From: Muribaculaceae bacterium
GTDB taxonomy: Bacteria; Bacteroidota; Bacteroidia; Bacteroidales; Muribaculaceae
Length of the DNA: 64,000 bases
NCBI GenBank assembly: GCA_017547845.1
Contig: JAFYNZ010000045.1
Location: 17,630 to 81,629, forward strand
Direction: 5' to 3'
Part shown: positions 17,953 through 25,886 of the stretch, in pieces
Layout of the letters: every line of letters begins with the position of its first letter
Position numbering within the stretch: position 1 is the first letter of the stretch
Translations under genes and position numbers: made by a program
The notes under the pieces: model-generated
Databases searched by the model: none
Seen by the model: only the letters and a program-made list of their open reading frames with translations
Told to the model about the DNA's origin: nothing

Positions 17953-18840
17953 TCAGCCACGAAGGCTATTGAGTACGGATTGAATCTTCTCGTTGGTAGC
18001 GATGCGCGTCGGAATCAATGGCAAACGCAACTCGTTGTCAATGAAGCCCATATGATGAAGAGCACATTTCACTCCTGCCGGGTTGCCATCTACGAATAGC
18101 AGACTGAACAATTCTGTAAACTTGTGGTGAATCGAGCGAGCCTCATCGTAATTGCCGTTCAGACCGAGACGTACCATGCGACTAAATTCTCGAGGGAAAG
18201 CATTGCCGATAACCGATATGACACCTACCGCACCAAGTGTGAGCAGTGGGAATGTCACGCCGTCATCGCCGGAAATGACATCAAAACGTGCCGGTTTATT
18301 CTTGATGATGTCGTCCATCTGAGTGATGTTGCCAGAAGCCTCTTTGACACCGATGATGTTTTCAAATTCGTAAGCCAAGCGAAGCGTAGTATCGGCCGAC
18401 ATATTTACACCTGTACGACCTGGCACGTTATAGAGGATAACAGGAAGCGGAGAAGCCTCAGCTATAGCCTTATAATGCTGATAGATACCCTCCTGAGATG
18501 GTTTATTGTAATATGGTACGACAGAAAGGATAGCTGAGAAACCATCGAAGTCACCTGTCTTCAACTCGTTGACAAGTTCCATAGTATTGTTACCTCCGTG
18601 CCCAACAATCAAAGGCACCCTTCCGGCAACACGCTTACGGACATAATCCTTTACTTGTTGGCGTTCATCCTTGGAAAGTGTTGGAGTTTCAGCTGTTGTT
18701 CCGAGTACAACTATATAGTCACATTCGTTGCCTATGAGATATTCGATAAGAACACCCAAAGCATCGAAGTCAATAGATTTGTCTGCTTTAAATGGTGTAA
18801 CCAACGCTACACCCATTCCCTTTAGATCTATTTGCGCCAT
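17953..18840 (-). CDS. dapA: 4-hydroxy-tetrahydrodipicolinate synthase DapA
   Basis: 295 residues, TIM barrel. Condenses pyruvate with aspartate semialdehyde in lysine and meso-diaminopimelate synthesis. Seen: VVLGTTAETPTLSKDE, the catalytic Tyr in VILYNVPGRTG and Schiff-base Lys in IIGVKEASG, and GAVGVISVIGNAFP near the end of the barrel. The family motif GTTGE reads GTTAE here. A related lyase (N-acetylneuraminate lyase) is less likely given the length and the VPGRTG motif. Confidence 0.95.
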   Translation of the reverse strand: MAQIDLKGMGVALVTPFKADKSIDFDALGVLIEYLIGNECDYIVVLGTTAETPTLSKDERQQVKDYVRKRVAGRVPLIVGHGGNNTMELVNELKTGDFDGFSAILSVVPYYNKPSQEGIYQHYKAIAEASPLPVILYNVPGRTGVNMSADTTLRLAYEFENIIGVKEASGNITQMDDIIKNKPARFDVISGDDGVTFPLLTLGAVGVISVIGNAFPREFSRMVRLGLNGNYDEARSIHHKFTELFSLLFVDGNPAGVKCALHHMGFIDNELRLPLIPTRIATNEKIQSVLNSLRG

Positions 18841-18868
18841 TGGAATAGCAATTTTGATTTATAGACTG

Positions 18869-18898
18869 CAAAGATACAACAAAATGCACAATCACCAA
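18869..18898 (-). promoter_or_regulatory. Promoter of dapA-dnaG
   Basis: On minus: TTGG (18898-18895), a 19-bp spacer, and TATCTTTG (18876-18869), about 28 bp before the dapA ATG. It matches the TTTG/TAnnTTTG consensus. Confidence 0.7.
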
Positions 18899-18990
18899 CA
18901 ATACTGACAAAAAATATTTCTATTCAACACTTGAAATGCGATAATTGACATATAACGATGAAGTATAAGGTAGTTAAGGAAGAGCAAAAA

Positions 18991-19021
18991 TTGGAGCGTT
19001 GGTAATTTTTGACTAACTTTG
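18991..19021 (+). promoter_or_regulatory. Promoter of the S1/P1 nuclease operon
   Basis: TTGG at 18991, a 20-bp spacer, and TAACTTTG at 19014-19021, 24 bp before the first ATG. It diverges from the dapA promoter. Confidence 0.75.
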
Positions 19022-19045
19022 CAGTAAATTTAAATTAATTAGACT

Positions 19046-19828
19046 ATGATGAAAAAAAGTATCCTATCAATTGTCGTAGCTACGATGACAGTTGTCAACG
19101 TATTCGGTTGGGGACAAAAGGGCCACGACGTAGTGGCTTATATCGCTGAGCAACATCTTACCCCCAAGACTAAAGCCATTGTCGACTCTCTTCTTAATGG
19201 TCAGTCTATGGTCTATTGGTCCAATTGGCTCGACAATGCAAGTCACACCGATAAGTATGCCTACACCAAGACTTGGCACTACAAAAACATAGATACCGAC
19301 CAAAGTTTTGACGCAGCACCGATACATCCACAAGGCGACATCGTCACCGGCTTGATGGAGCAAATCAAAGTACTCAAATCTGACAAAGCATCAAAACAAG
19401 AAGCTGCATTGGCGTTTAAGATAGTGGTACACCTTGTCGGTGACCTCCACCAACCTATGCACATGGGTCATAAATCCGACATCGGCGGCAATAAGTGGAC
19501 GATAAAGTATTTCGGCAAAGATAATAACTTGCACAAAGTCTGGGATAGTTCGCTTGTTGAAAGTGCTCACAAATGGAGCTACACAGAGTGGCAAGTACAG
19601 ATTGACCGCGTTTCTGAGTCAGAGGAAGCAGAGTTGATTAAGGGTGACATTACTGATTGGGCTAAGGAGACTCACATCTTGGCCACAGCCGTATATGCAG
19701 ATACCCCACAAGGCACCAACATATCATACGACTATATAGCCGACTGCGCACCTGTGATTGAGATTCAACTGCTTCGTGGAGGTTTACGCCTTGCCCACCT
19801 TCTAAACACCATCTATGATGCAAAGTGA
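19046..19828 (+). CDS. S1/P1-type nuclease
   Basis: 260 residues. Signal peptide (about 1-21), after which the mature protein begins with Trp22 (WGQKGHDVVAYIAEQ), the Trp that provides a zinc ligand through its N-terminus in this family. Further zinc-site residues are visible in WSNWLDNASH, KTWHYKN, VVHLVGDLHQPMHMGH and DIGGNKW...LHKVWDSSLV. It is an exported single-strand-specific endonuclease of the trinuclear zinc class, acting in the periplasm or outside. Its 3' end overlaps the Nudix gene by 14 bp. Confidence 0.93.
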   Translation: MMKKSILSIVVATMTVVNVFGWGQKGHDVVAYIAEQHLTPKTKAIVDSLLNGQSMVYWSNWLDNASHTDKYAYTKTWHYKNIDTDQSFDAAPIHPQGDIVTGLMEQIKVLKSDKASKQEAALAFKIVVHLVGDLHQPMHMGHKSDIGGNKWTIKYFGKDNNLHKVWDSSLVESAHKWSYTEWQVQIDRVSESEEAELIKGDITDWAKETHILATAVYADTPQGTNISYDYIADCAPVIEIQLLRGGLRLAHLLNTIYDAK

Positions 19829-20369
19829 CAATCCTCTCGAACTTCTTCCCATCGTTGATGAAGCAGGCAAGGTGATAGGCAGTGCTACTCGTCAGAAATG
19901 CCACGACGGCTCTCTGATATTGCACCCTGTCGTGCATCTTCATCTGCTATCTGACGACGGAAAGCTATATCTCCAACTACGCCCCGACTGGAAGACTATT
20001 CAGCCTAGCAAGTGGGACACAGCCGTCGGTGGTCACATCGGTTACGGCGAAGATGTCGAAGATGCTCTGCACCGTGAGACCTTCGAAGAACTCGGTTTAA
20101 GACACATCTGTGCTAAAAAGGTGACAGAGTACACATTCCGCACCAATGTCGACGCAGAGTATGTACACGTCTACATCGGTGTTTCAAGCGACACGGTTAT
20201 GCCAAGTGAAGAGACTGCCGGTGGTCGATTCTGGAGTTTTGAAGAGATCGAACAAAACATTGGTAAAGGCTTGTTTACCCCCAATTTCGAAGACGAGTAC
20301 CGCATGCTTCGCGACAACGGAGATTTCGATGGTTTTATATGCAACCTCACTACTGATGCTACATCTTAA
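19815..20369 (+). CDS. Nudix hydrolase (isopentenyl-diphosphate isomerase-like subgroup)
   Basis: 184 residues with a Nudix box at 72-95 (GGHIGYGED...RETFEELGL, complete G-x5-E-x7-REUxEExGU pattern). The N-terminal part (LPIVDEAGKVIGSATRQKCH and DGSLILHPVVHLHLLSDDGK) matches the YfcD/IDI-like branch, whose substrates are uncertain. The ATG at 19815 overlaps the end of the nuclease gene by 14 bp, and its own end overlaps the next gene by 14 bp, so translation is likely coupled. Confidence 0.9.
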   Translation: MMQSDNPLELLPIVDEAGKVIGSATRQKCHDGSLILHPVVHLHLLSDDGKLYLQLRPDWKTIQPSKWDTAVGGHIGYGEDVEDALHRETFEELGLRHICAKKVTEYTFRTNVDAEYVHVYIGVSSDTVMPSEETAGGRFWSFEEIEQNIGKGLFTPNFEDEYRMLRDNGDFDGFICNLTTDATS

Positions 20370-20829
20370 CCTACCCAAATGCACACTTAAGGTCAGTCGC
20401 GACTCTGCAGATCGTCTGAAAGTCTTCGACACGCTTCGCAAGAAGTATGTGGCATTGACTCCGGAGGAATATGTGCGTCAACACTTTGTCAACTACCTCA
20501 TCAACGACCTCCACTACCCCGTCGGACTTACAGCCAACGAGGTGACCATCAAGCTAAATGACACCACAAAGCGTTGCGACACAGTCGTGTGGGATAAGAC
20601 AGGTCGACCAGTGATGATCGTAGAATACAAAGCGCCGACTATAGCCGTCACCCAGGAGGTGTTTGACCAGATTGTGCGATATAATATGGTGTTGCATGCC
20701 GACTACATCGTCGTTTCCAATGGTCTGCAACACTTCTGTTGCCGTCTTGACTATACCAACAACACATATCAATTCATTCCGCAAATACCCGATTATAACG
20801 CACTTATAATCGGAGCCAGCGAAAATTAG
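20356..20829 (+). CDS. HsdR N-terminal domain protein (restriction-endonuclease-like fold)
   Basis: 157 residues from the ATG at 20356. The sequence has the nuclease-fold core: YVRQHFVNYLINDLHYPVGL, then RCDTVVWDKTGRPVMIVEYK with the D...E-x-K signature, and YIVVSNGLQHFCCRL. This short, stand-alone HsdR_N protein is common in Bacteroidota outside any restriction system; its role is unknown. A longer frame starting at 20146 lies out of frame inside the Nudix gene and is not credible. It is 11 bp before uvrD. Confidence 0.85.
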   Translation: MLHLNLPKCTLKVSRDSADRLKVFDTLRKKYVALTPEEYVRQHFVNYLINDLHYPVGLTANEVTIKLNDTTKRCDTVVWDKTGRPVMIVEYKAPTIAVTQEVFDQIVRYNMVLHADYIVVSNGLQHFCCRLDYTNNTYQFIPQIPDYNALIIGASEN

Positions 20830-20840
20830 TTACTACAAGT

Positions 20841-23243
20841 ATGATAGACTTAAATACCAACTCATACCTTGACTCACTTAACCCTCAGCAACGCGCTGCG
20901 GTCGAATATATTGACGGACCTTCTCTTGTCATTGCAGGTGCAGGTTCGGGCAAGACTCGTGTACTAACATATAAAATAGTACACCTACTTGCTAATGGCT
21001 ACGAGCCTTATAGACTGATGGCTCTTACATTTACCAACAAAGCTGCTCGCGAGATGAAGGAGCGCATCGACTCGGCTATCGGCTCGAACATTTCTTCTCG
21101 ACTATGGATGGGTACGTTCCACTCCATATTCTTGCGTATTCTCCGTTCGCACGCTCAACTATTAGGCTTTAAACCTACCTTTACCATCTATGATGCTTCA
21201 GACTCTAAGTCGCTGATTAAAAATATCATAAAGGAACTTGGGTTAGATGATAAGGTCTACAAACCATCGACCATCGCATCTATAATCTCCAACGCTAAAA
21301 ATGCGATGATTTCGCCTCAGCAATATGCTGCGGACAGATCATACACCGAAGCCGATCGCAAAGCCAACCGACCTCATACTGCACAGATCTATAGCATTTA
21401 CGCCACTCGCTGTCGCTTGGCAGATGCTATGGACTTCGACGATATTCTCTACTTCACCAATCAGTTGCTTCGCGACAACCCCGACATATGTCGCCACTAC
21501 AAAGAGTTCTTCCGATTCATACTCATCGATGAGTATCAAGACACCAACTTCGCTCAGCATCTGATTATGACACAACTCACCTCCGACAATAATGCATTCT
21601 GCGTCGTAGGTGACGACGCTCAGAGCATCTACTCATTTCGCGGTGCCAATATTGCTAATATCCTCAACCTCAATCGTCACTATCCGACGCTGAAGGTATT
21701 CAAATTGGAACGCAACTATCGCTCAACACAGAACATCATCAATGCTGCAAGCAGCCTTATAAGCAAAAACCGCATGCAAATACCCAAGAATGTCTACAGC
21801 GAGAATGCAGTCGGAGATCGTATTGAGGTACTGGAAAGCTATAGTGACATAGAAGAGAGTTACTTGGTAGCCAATAAGATAAGCCAATCCAAACTCACTC
21901 TTCACGATAGTTACGAAGACTACGCAATACTCTATCGCACCAATGCTCAGTCGCGTGTGCTTGAAGAGTCGTTGCGTAAACGCAATATCCCCTATCGCAT
22001 CTATGGCGGTATCTCCTTCTATCAACGCAAGGAGGTCAAAGACGCCATCTGCTACTTCCGTCTTGCCATCAACCCTAACGATGACGAGGCTCTGCGTCGT
22101 ATCATTAATTACCCTGCGCGTGGCATCGGCGAAACGACACTCAAAAAGGTGCAGACAGCGGCCGTATCACATCAAGTCAGCATGTGGAATGTACTAAATA
22201 ACACTGCTGCTTATGGTGTTGCCATAAACTCCGGTACACAAAAGAAATTGGCACTCTTCGTAGAATTAATACAAGAGTTTATCACCGATATGGAGTCGGG
22301 TAGCAACGCCTACGAAGTGGCTCAACTCATCTACAATCGCACAGGATTGCTAACAACCCTCATGCATGACAACACCCCTGAGGCCATCAGTAAGCAAGAA
22401 AACCTCTCGGAATTGCTATCAGGTATCAACGACTTTGTGCAACAACGCATCGAATCGGGCAACGACAACCTGTCAATGGAAGCATTCCTTTCCGAAGTGT
22501 CGCTTGCCACCGACCAAGACCAGACCGACGACAATGAGCCTAAAGTGACACTGATGACTGTCCATGCAGCCAAAGGGCTTGAGTTCAAAAATGTGTTCAT
22601 CGTCGGAGTCGAAGAAGACCTCTTCCCGTCGATTATGAGCCAAGAAAGCGCTGCAGAAATCGAGGAGGAACGCCGTCTGCTATATGTGGCTATCACTCGC
22701 GCTGAGAAATTTTGCTACATCACATACGCGAAGTCGCGTTTCCGCAATGGCCAGACAGTGTGCTCAATGCCATCTCGTTTCCTTAAAGAAATTGACACTC
22801 AGTTTCTTCAGATTAAGTCATCGAGCAACATAACCAACAACTATGGCACTCAATCGCGAGGATACTCCGATAGTTATGGTCGTGGAGGAAAGACCTCTTA
22901 CGGCTCCGATTTTGTCAACCCTTTGCAGCAATATAGACGCAATCAAGCCAAAGTAGAGACTAAACGACCATCAGCACCTACTCCTCCGTCAGGTTATTCA
23001 CCTCGACCGACTGCACCATCCAGACCTCTGCGCAAAGTCAGCGACACAAAGCCTGCAGCCAATGCTTCACACTCGTCACAGACAAGCGTACAAGCAGGCA
23101 TGCGCATTCGTCACGACCGATTTGGCGAGGGTACAATCACCAACGTCGATATCACATCTGACAATGTCACAATCACTGTCGACTTCACCAACGTCGGAGA
23201 GAAAAAACTGCTGCTTCGCTTTGCGAAATTTGAAGTAATATAG
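20841..23243 (+). CDS. uvrD: UvrD/PcrA-type superfamily 1 DNA helicase
   Basis: 800 residues. 3'-5' helicase in repair and replication-fork processing. Seen: Q-motif LNPQQRAAVEY, Walker A AGAGSGKT (32-39), TFTNKAAREMK (motif Ia), ILIDEYQDTN (motif II), VVGDDAQSIYSFRGA (motif III), LERNYRST (IV), and VTLMTVHAAKGLEFKNVFIV with RRLLYVAITRA (V, VI). The C-terminus (GMRIRHDRFGEGTITNVD) is the PcrA-like Tudor domain that contacts RNA polymerase. It follows the HsdR_N gene by 11 bp. Confidence 0.96.
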   Translation: MIDLNTNSYLDSLNPQQRAAVEYIDGPSLVIAGAGSGKTRVLTYKIVHLLANGYEPYRLMALTFTNKAAREMKERIDSAIGSNISSRLWMGTFHSIFLRILRSHAQLLGFKPTFTIYDASDSKSLIKNIIKELGLDDKVYKPSTIASIISNAKNAMISPQQYAADRSYTEADRKANRPHTAQIYSIYATRCRLADAMDFDDILYFTNQLLRDNPDICRHYKEFFRFILIDEYQDTNFAQHLIMTQLTSDNNAFCVVGDDAQSIYSFRGANIANILNLNRHYPTLKVFKLERNYRSTQNIINAASSLISKNRMQIPKNVYSENAVGDRIEVLESYSDIEESYLVANKISQSKLTLHDSYEDYAILYRTNAQSRVLEESLRKRNIPYRIYGGISFYQRKEVKDAICYFRLAINPNDDEALRRIINYPARGIGETTLKKVQTAAVSHQVSMWNVLNNTAAYGVAINSGTQKKLALFVELIQEFITDMESGSNAYEVAQLIYNRTGLLTTLMHDNTPEAISKQENLSELLSGINDFVQQRIESGNDNLSMEAFLSEVSLATDQDQTDDNEPKVTLMTVHAAKGLEFKNVFIVGVEEDLFPSIMSQESAAEIEEERRLLYVAITRAEKFCYITYAKSRFRNGQTVCSMPSRFLKEIDTQFLQIKSSSNITNNYGTQSRGYSDSYGRGGKTSYGSDFVNPLQQYRRNQAKVETKRPSAPTPPSGYSPRPTAPSRPLRKVSDTKPAANASHSSQTSVQAGMRIRHDRFGEGTITNVDITSDNVTITVDFTNVGEKKLLLRFAKFEVI

Positions 23244-23290
23244 CCCCATTAAACGATAAAACATTTAACATTAAACAAACATCACCCCCT

Positions 23291-24445
23291 ATGACACTAT
23301 CCGATATCAAGACACCATTTTATATCGTCTACGAAGAGCGCCTTCGTCGCAATCTTGAACTTATCAAGCACGTCAGCCGTGAAGCCAATGTAAACATCAT
23401 CATGGCATTCAAAGCCAACGCTCTTTGGAAGACATTCCCTATTATCAAGGAATATGTGCAGGCTTCGACAGCCAGCTCACTCAATGAGATGAAGCTCTCA
23501 CTCGACTTCCTTGGCAACGAGGTGCACTCCTATTGCCCTGTCTACACAGAAGAGACATTCCCGCAATTCCTTAATGGTAGCACCCACATCACATTCAATT
23601 CCCTCTCTCAATTTGCTCGTTTCTATCCACAAATCCAAGAGCACAATCGTCTTAACCCATCTAAGAAAGTCAGTCCCGGTCTGCGTGTCAACCCTCAATG
23701 TAGCGTCATTGAAACCGACCTCTACAACCCTTGCTTGCCGGGGTCTCGATTTGGTGTGACACCCGACATCATCGGCGACACATTGCCTCAAGGACTTGAA
23801 GGCCTTCACTTCCATGCCCTCTGCGAGTCGACAAGCTACGACCTTGAAAAAGTGCTCCAAGCATTTGAGGAGCAATATGGTCAATACCTTGCCGATATAC
23901 GATGGCTCAACATGGGTGGAGGTCACCTCATGACACGAGAAGGCTACAACATCAAGCATCTTATCAGCTTGCTTAAAGCATTCCACGCTCGCTATCCTCA
24001 CATCCAACTCATCATGGAGCCAGGTAGCGCTTTCACATGGCGTACAGGCGACCTTATAACCGAAGTGATGGACGTAGTCGAAAACAATGGTATACGCACA
24101 GCCATCATCGACGCATCATTTGCATGCCACATGCCCGACTGTCTCGAAATGCCATATCAACCGGCCATCACCGAAGCATTCCCAAATGACTCAGAAGAAG
24201 GTATCCCCTATCGTCTCGGTGGCAACTCATGCCTCAGTGGCGACTACGTAGGCGATTGGCACTTTGCAGAACCTCTTAAACCGGGAATGCGTCTCACGCT
24301 TGAGGATATGAACCACTACACTACAGTCAAAACCCACATGTTCAACGGCATCTCCCATCCATCGATTTGGCTTGCTTCGGCTGATGGTTCTCTGTCGTTA
24401 TTACGCGAATATACCTACGAGGATTATCGCGACCGAATGGACTGA
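23291..24445 (+). CDS. nspC: Carboxynorspermidine/carboxyspermidine decarboxylase NspC
   Basis: 384 residues, fold III PLP enzyme of the alanine racemase/ornithine decarboxylase type. It makes spermidine or norspermidine by decarboxylating the carboxy form produced by CANSDH, the pathway used by gut Bacteroidota. Seen: DIKTPFYIVYEERLRRNLEL, the PLP lysine region IIMAFKANALWK, the LRVNPQCSVIE strand, HFHALCES, MGGGHLMTREGYN, and LIMEPGSAFTWRTGDL for phosphate binding. The partner dehydrogenase is not in this window. It is 47 bp after uvrD. Confidence 0.93.
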   Translation: MTLSDIKTPFYIVYEERLRRNLELIKHVSREANVNIIMAFKANALWKTFPIIKEYVQASTASSLNEMKLSLDFLGNEVHSYCPVYTEETFPQFLNGSTHITFNSLSQFARFYPQIQEHNRLNPSKKVSPGLRVNPQCSVIETDLYNPCLPGSRFGVTPDIIGDTLPQGLEGLHFHALCESTSYDLEKVLQAFEEQYGQYLADIRWLNMGGGHLMTREGYNIKHLISLLKAFHARYPHIQLIMEPGSAFTWRTGDLITEVMDVVENNGIRTAIIDASFACHMPDCLEMPYQPAITEAFPNDSEEGIPYRLGGNSCLSGDYVGDWHFAEPLKPGMRLTLEDMNHYTTVKTHMFNGISHPSIWLASADGSLSLLREYTYEDYRDRMD

Positions 24446-24477
24446 TTTGCCCACTCCAGTAAAATGTAGTAACTTTG
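24446..24477 (+). promoter_or_regulatory. Promoter of the L,D-transpeptidase gene
   Basis: TTTG at 24446-24449, a 20-bp spacer, and TAACTTTG at 24470-24477. The -33 element begins right at the nspC stop codon; the ATG is 36 bp downstream. Confidence 0.85.
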
Positions 24478-24512
24478 TATCCGTTTTAACACATCTACAA
24501 TACTATTACTAA

Positions 24513-25463
24513 ATGAATCGATTCACCTTACTATTAACTACACTGCTCATCGTCTCGCTCACAGCATGTGGTCCAAGCGACAAGGCCGGCACTGCAGACT
24601 CAATAGTCGACACAACGACCTATGACACAGCAATGCCTGTCGACACCATCCCTGCCGACACAATTCCACCTGCTCCGGGCAGATTTGCCACTACACAAGA
24701 AGCTCTCGACTACATGCAAAACTCTCCTTATCGTGAAAAATACGAGGCCGGTATCCTTCCTCGAATGGCTCGCGAAAACCTTCCATACACCAATAAGCTT
24801 CTCAATAGCACCTATAGCCGATTCCTCGTTGTCGATAAAGGCAAAATGAAGGTGCAAGTCTACGACTGCTATGGTCGTAAAGAGATCGAGTATGGTATCG
24901 CTTGCGCCAAAAACTTCGGTACTAAGCACAAAAAAGGCGACTCTCGCACACCAGAAGGATTCTTCTCAGTCGAAGGTATTTATGATAGCACCGACTGGTT
25001 GTTTACCGACGATAACGGTGTGACATCACCTAAAAAAGGCCAATTTGGTCCGCGTTTCATTAGACTACGCATTCCGACCACATCACAAATCGGAATTCAT
25101 GGCACGTGTGCACCATGGTCTATCGGCTCACGTGCAAGCCATGGTTGTATCCGTGTGACCAACGAGAACATTTTCAAGCTTGTTGAGATAGTCGAAGTCG
25201 GTATGCCGGTAATCGTCAACCCGGGCTCACGCGATATGCGAGTCAACCTCGAAGAGGGCTACGATGTGCCTTACATCACCACCGACGACCGCCCTATCAA
25301 AATCCCTAAGGTTACCCCTCGCGACACCACTGCTGTCGACACCCTGCACATCGATACGACATCGACAATCGAGGTAACAGATACCATTGTCGTTATCACA
25401 CCAACCCCGGGATCAGTAACCGACACCATACCGGAGTCATCACAGATCGACACAATTCAATAA
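24513..25463 (+). CDS. L,D-transpeptidase (YkuD) lipoprotein
   Basis: 316 residues. Lipoprotein signal ending in LIVSLTAC with Cys at 19, a Thr/Asp-rich linker, then a YkuD domain (about 105-245): FLVVDKGKMKVQVYDCYGRK at its start, His196 in IGIHGT, and the active-site block SHGCIRV with catalytic Cys212. The tail from about 265 is again Thr/Asp-rich with TDTI-type repeats. It probably makes 3-3 peptidoglycan cross-links or anchors proteins to the wall from the inner face of the outer membrane. It has its own promoter and terminator. Confidence 0.93.
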   Translation: MNRFTLLLTTLLIVSLTACGPSDKAGTADSIVDTTTYDTAMPVDTIPADTIPPAPGRFATTQEALDYMQNSPYREKYEAGILPRMARENLPYTNKLLNSTYSRFLVVDKGKMKVQVYDCYGRKEIEYGIACAKNFGTKHKKGDSRTPEGFFSVEGIYDSTDWLFTDDNGVTSPKKGQFGPRFIRLRIPTTSQIGIHGTCAPWSIGSRASHGCIRVTNENIFKLVEIVEVGMPVIVNPGSRDMRVNLEEGYDVPYITTDDRPIKIPKVTPRDTTAVDTLHIDTTSTIEVTDTIVVITPTPGSVTDTIPESSQIDTIQ

Positions 25464-25491
25464 AATACAAATTGCACAAATACAACAGGTT

Positions 25492-25528
25492 AGGGAGCTT
25501 CGTGACTACCAAGTCCGAGGCTCCTTTA
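25492..25528 (+). terminator. Terminator after the L,D-transpeptidase gene
   Basis: 9-bp stem GGAGCTTCG (25494-25502) with CGAGGCTCC (25516-25524), one G-U pair, followed by TTTAT. Confidence 0.75.
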
Positions 25529-25769
25529 TCATATCCCATAATTGCTATAAGATGCAAATGAATACCGTTTAAAACATGTGCCGTCGAATGGTTTGCAACA
25601 ATATATTGCGCCGCTTGGTCGATTCATCAACGATAGTTCCTGCCATTCCTTCAATCAAAATTCTCTTATTATGCCAACTAACAGGCTGATAACAACCGAT
25701 TTTTCAGTGCTTATGAAACATGAAAACTACAAATATTACAAAAACAAACCTTAGTATCAAAATTTTAGT
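25529..25769. other. Intergenic region, no gene seen
   Basis: About 240 bp between the terminator and the promoter of the surface protein gene. No open frame with coding character and no repeat related to the neighbouring arrays was seen. Confidence 0.4.
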
Positions 25770-25777
25770 TAATTTTG
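25770..25777 (+). promoter_or_regulatory. -7 element of the surface protein gene
   Basis: TAATTTTG matches TAnnTTTG; the -33 side is weak (TTAG about 18 bp upstream). The ATG is 109 bp downstream, so the transcript has a leader of about 100 nt. Confidence 0.5.
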
Positions 25778-25835
25778 CATTTGATTCTGACGAAGAGGAA
25801 GCAGAGGTGGCCTCACAGAGTCAACATTTGTTGAT

Positions 25836-25853
25836 GGTGGACTAATCTCCACC
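25836..25853 (+). promoter_or_regulatory. Leader hairpin before the surface protein gene
   Basis: GGTGGA-CTAATC-TCCACC, a perfect 6-bp stem, 33 nt upstream of the ATG within the predicted leader. Role unknown; an effect on translation or mRNA stability is possible. Confidence 0.35.
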
Positions 25854-25886
25854 GAAAACGTGTATTAACTAAATAAACTAACAAAC

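Noticed and set aside
20146-20355. 70-residue extension of the HsdR_N protein
   Set aside because: Lies out of frame within the Nudix gene; the family starts near residue 71.
19815-23243. HsdR_N next to a helicase as a possible new restriction or defence system
   Set aside because: UvrD is a standard housekeeping helicase with a PcrA C-terminus; no methylase or specificity subunit; the HsdR_N protein is a common stand-alone family.
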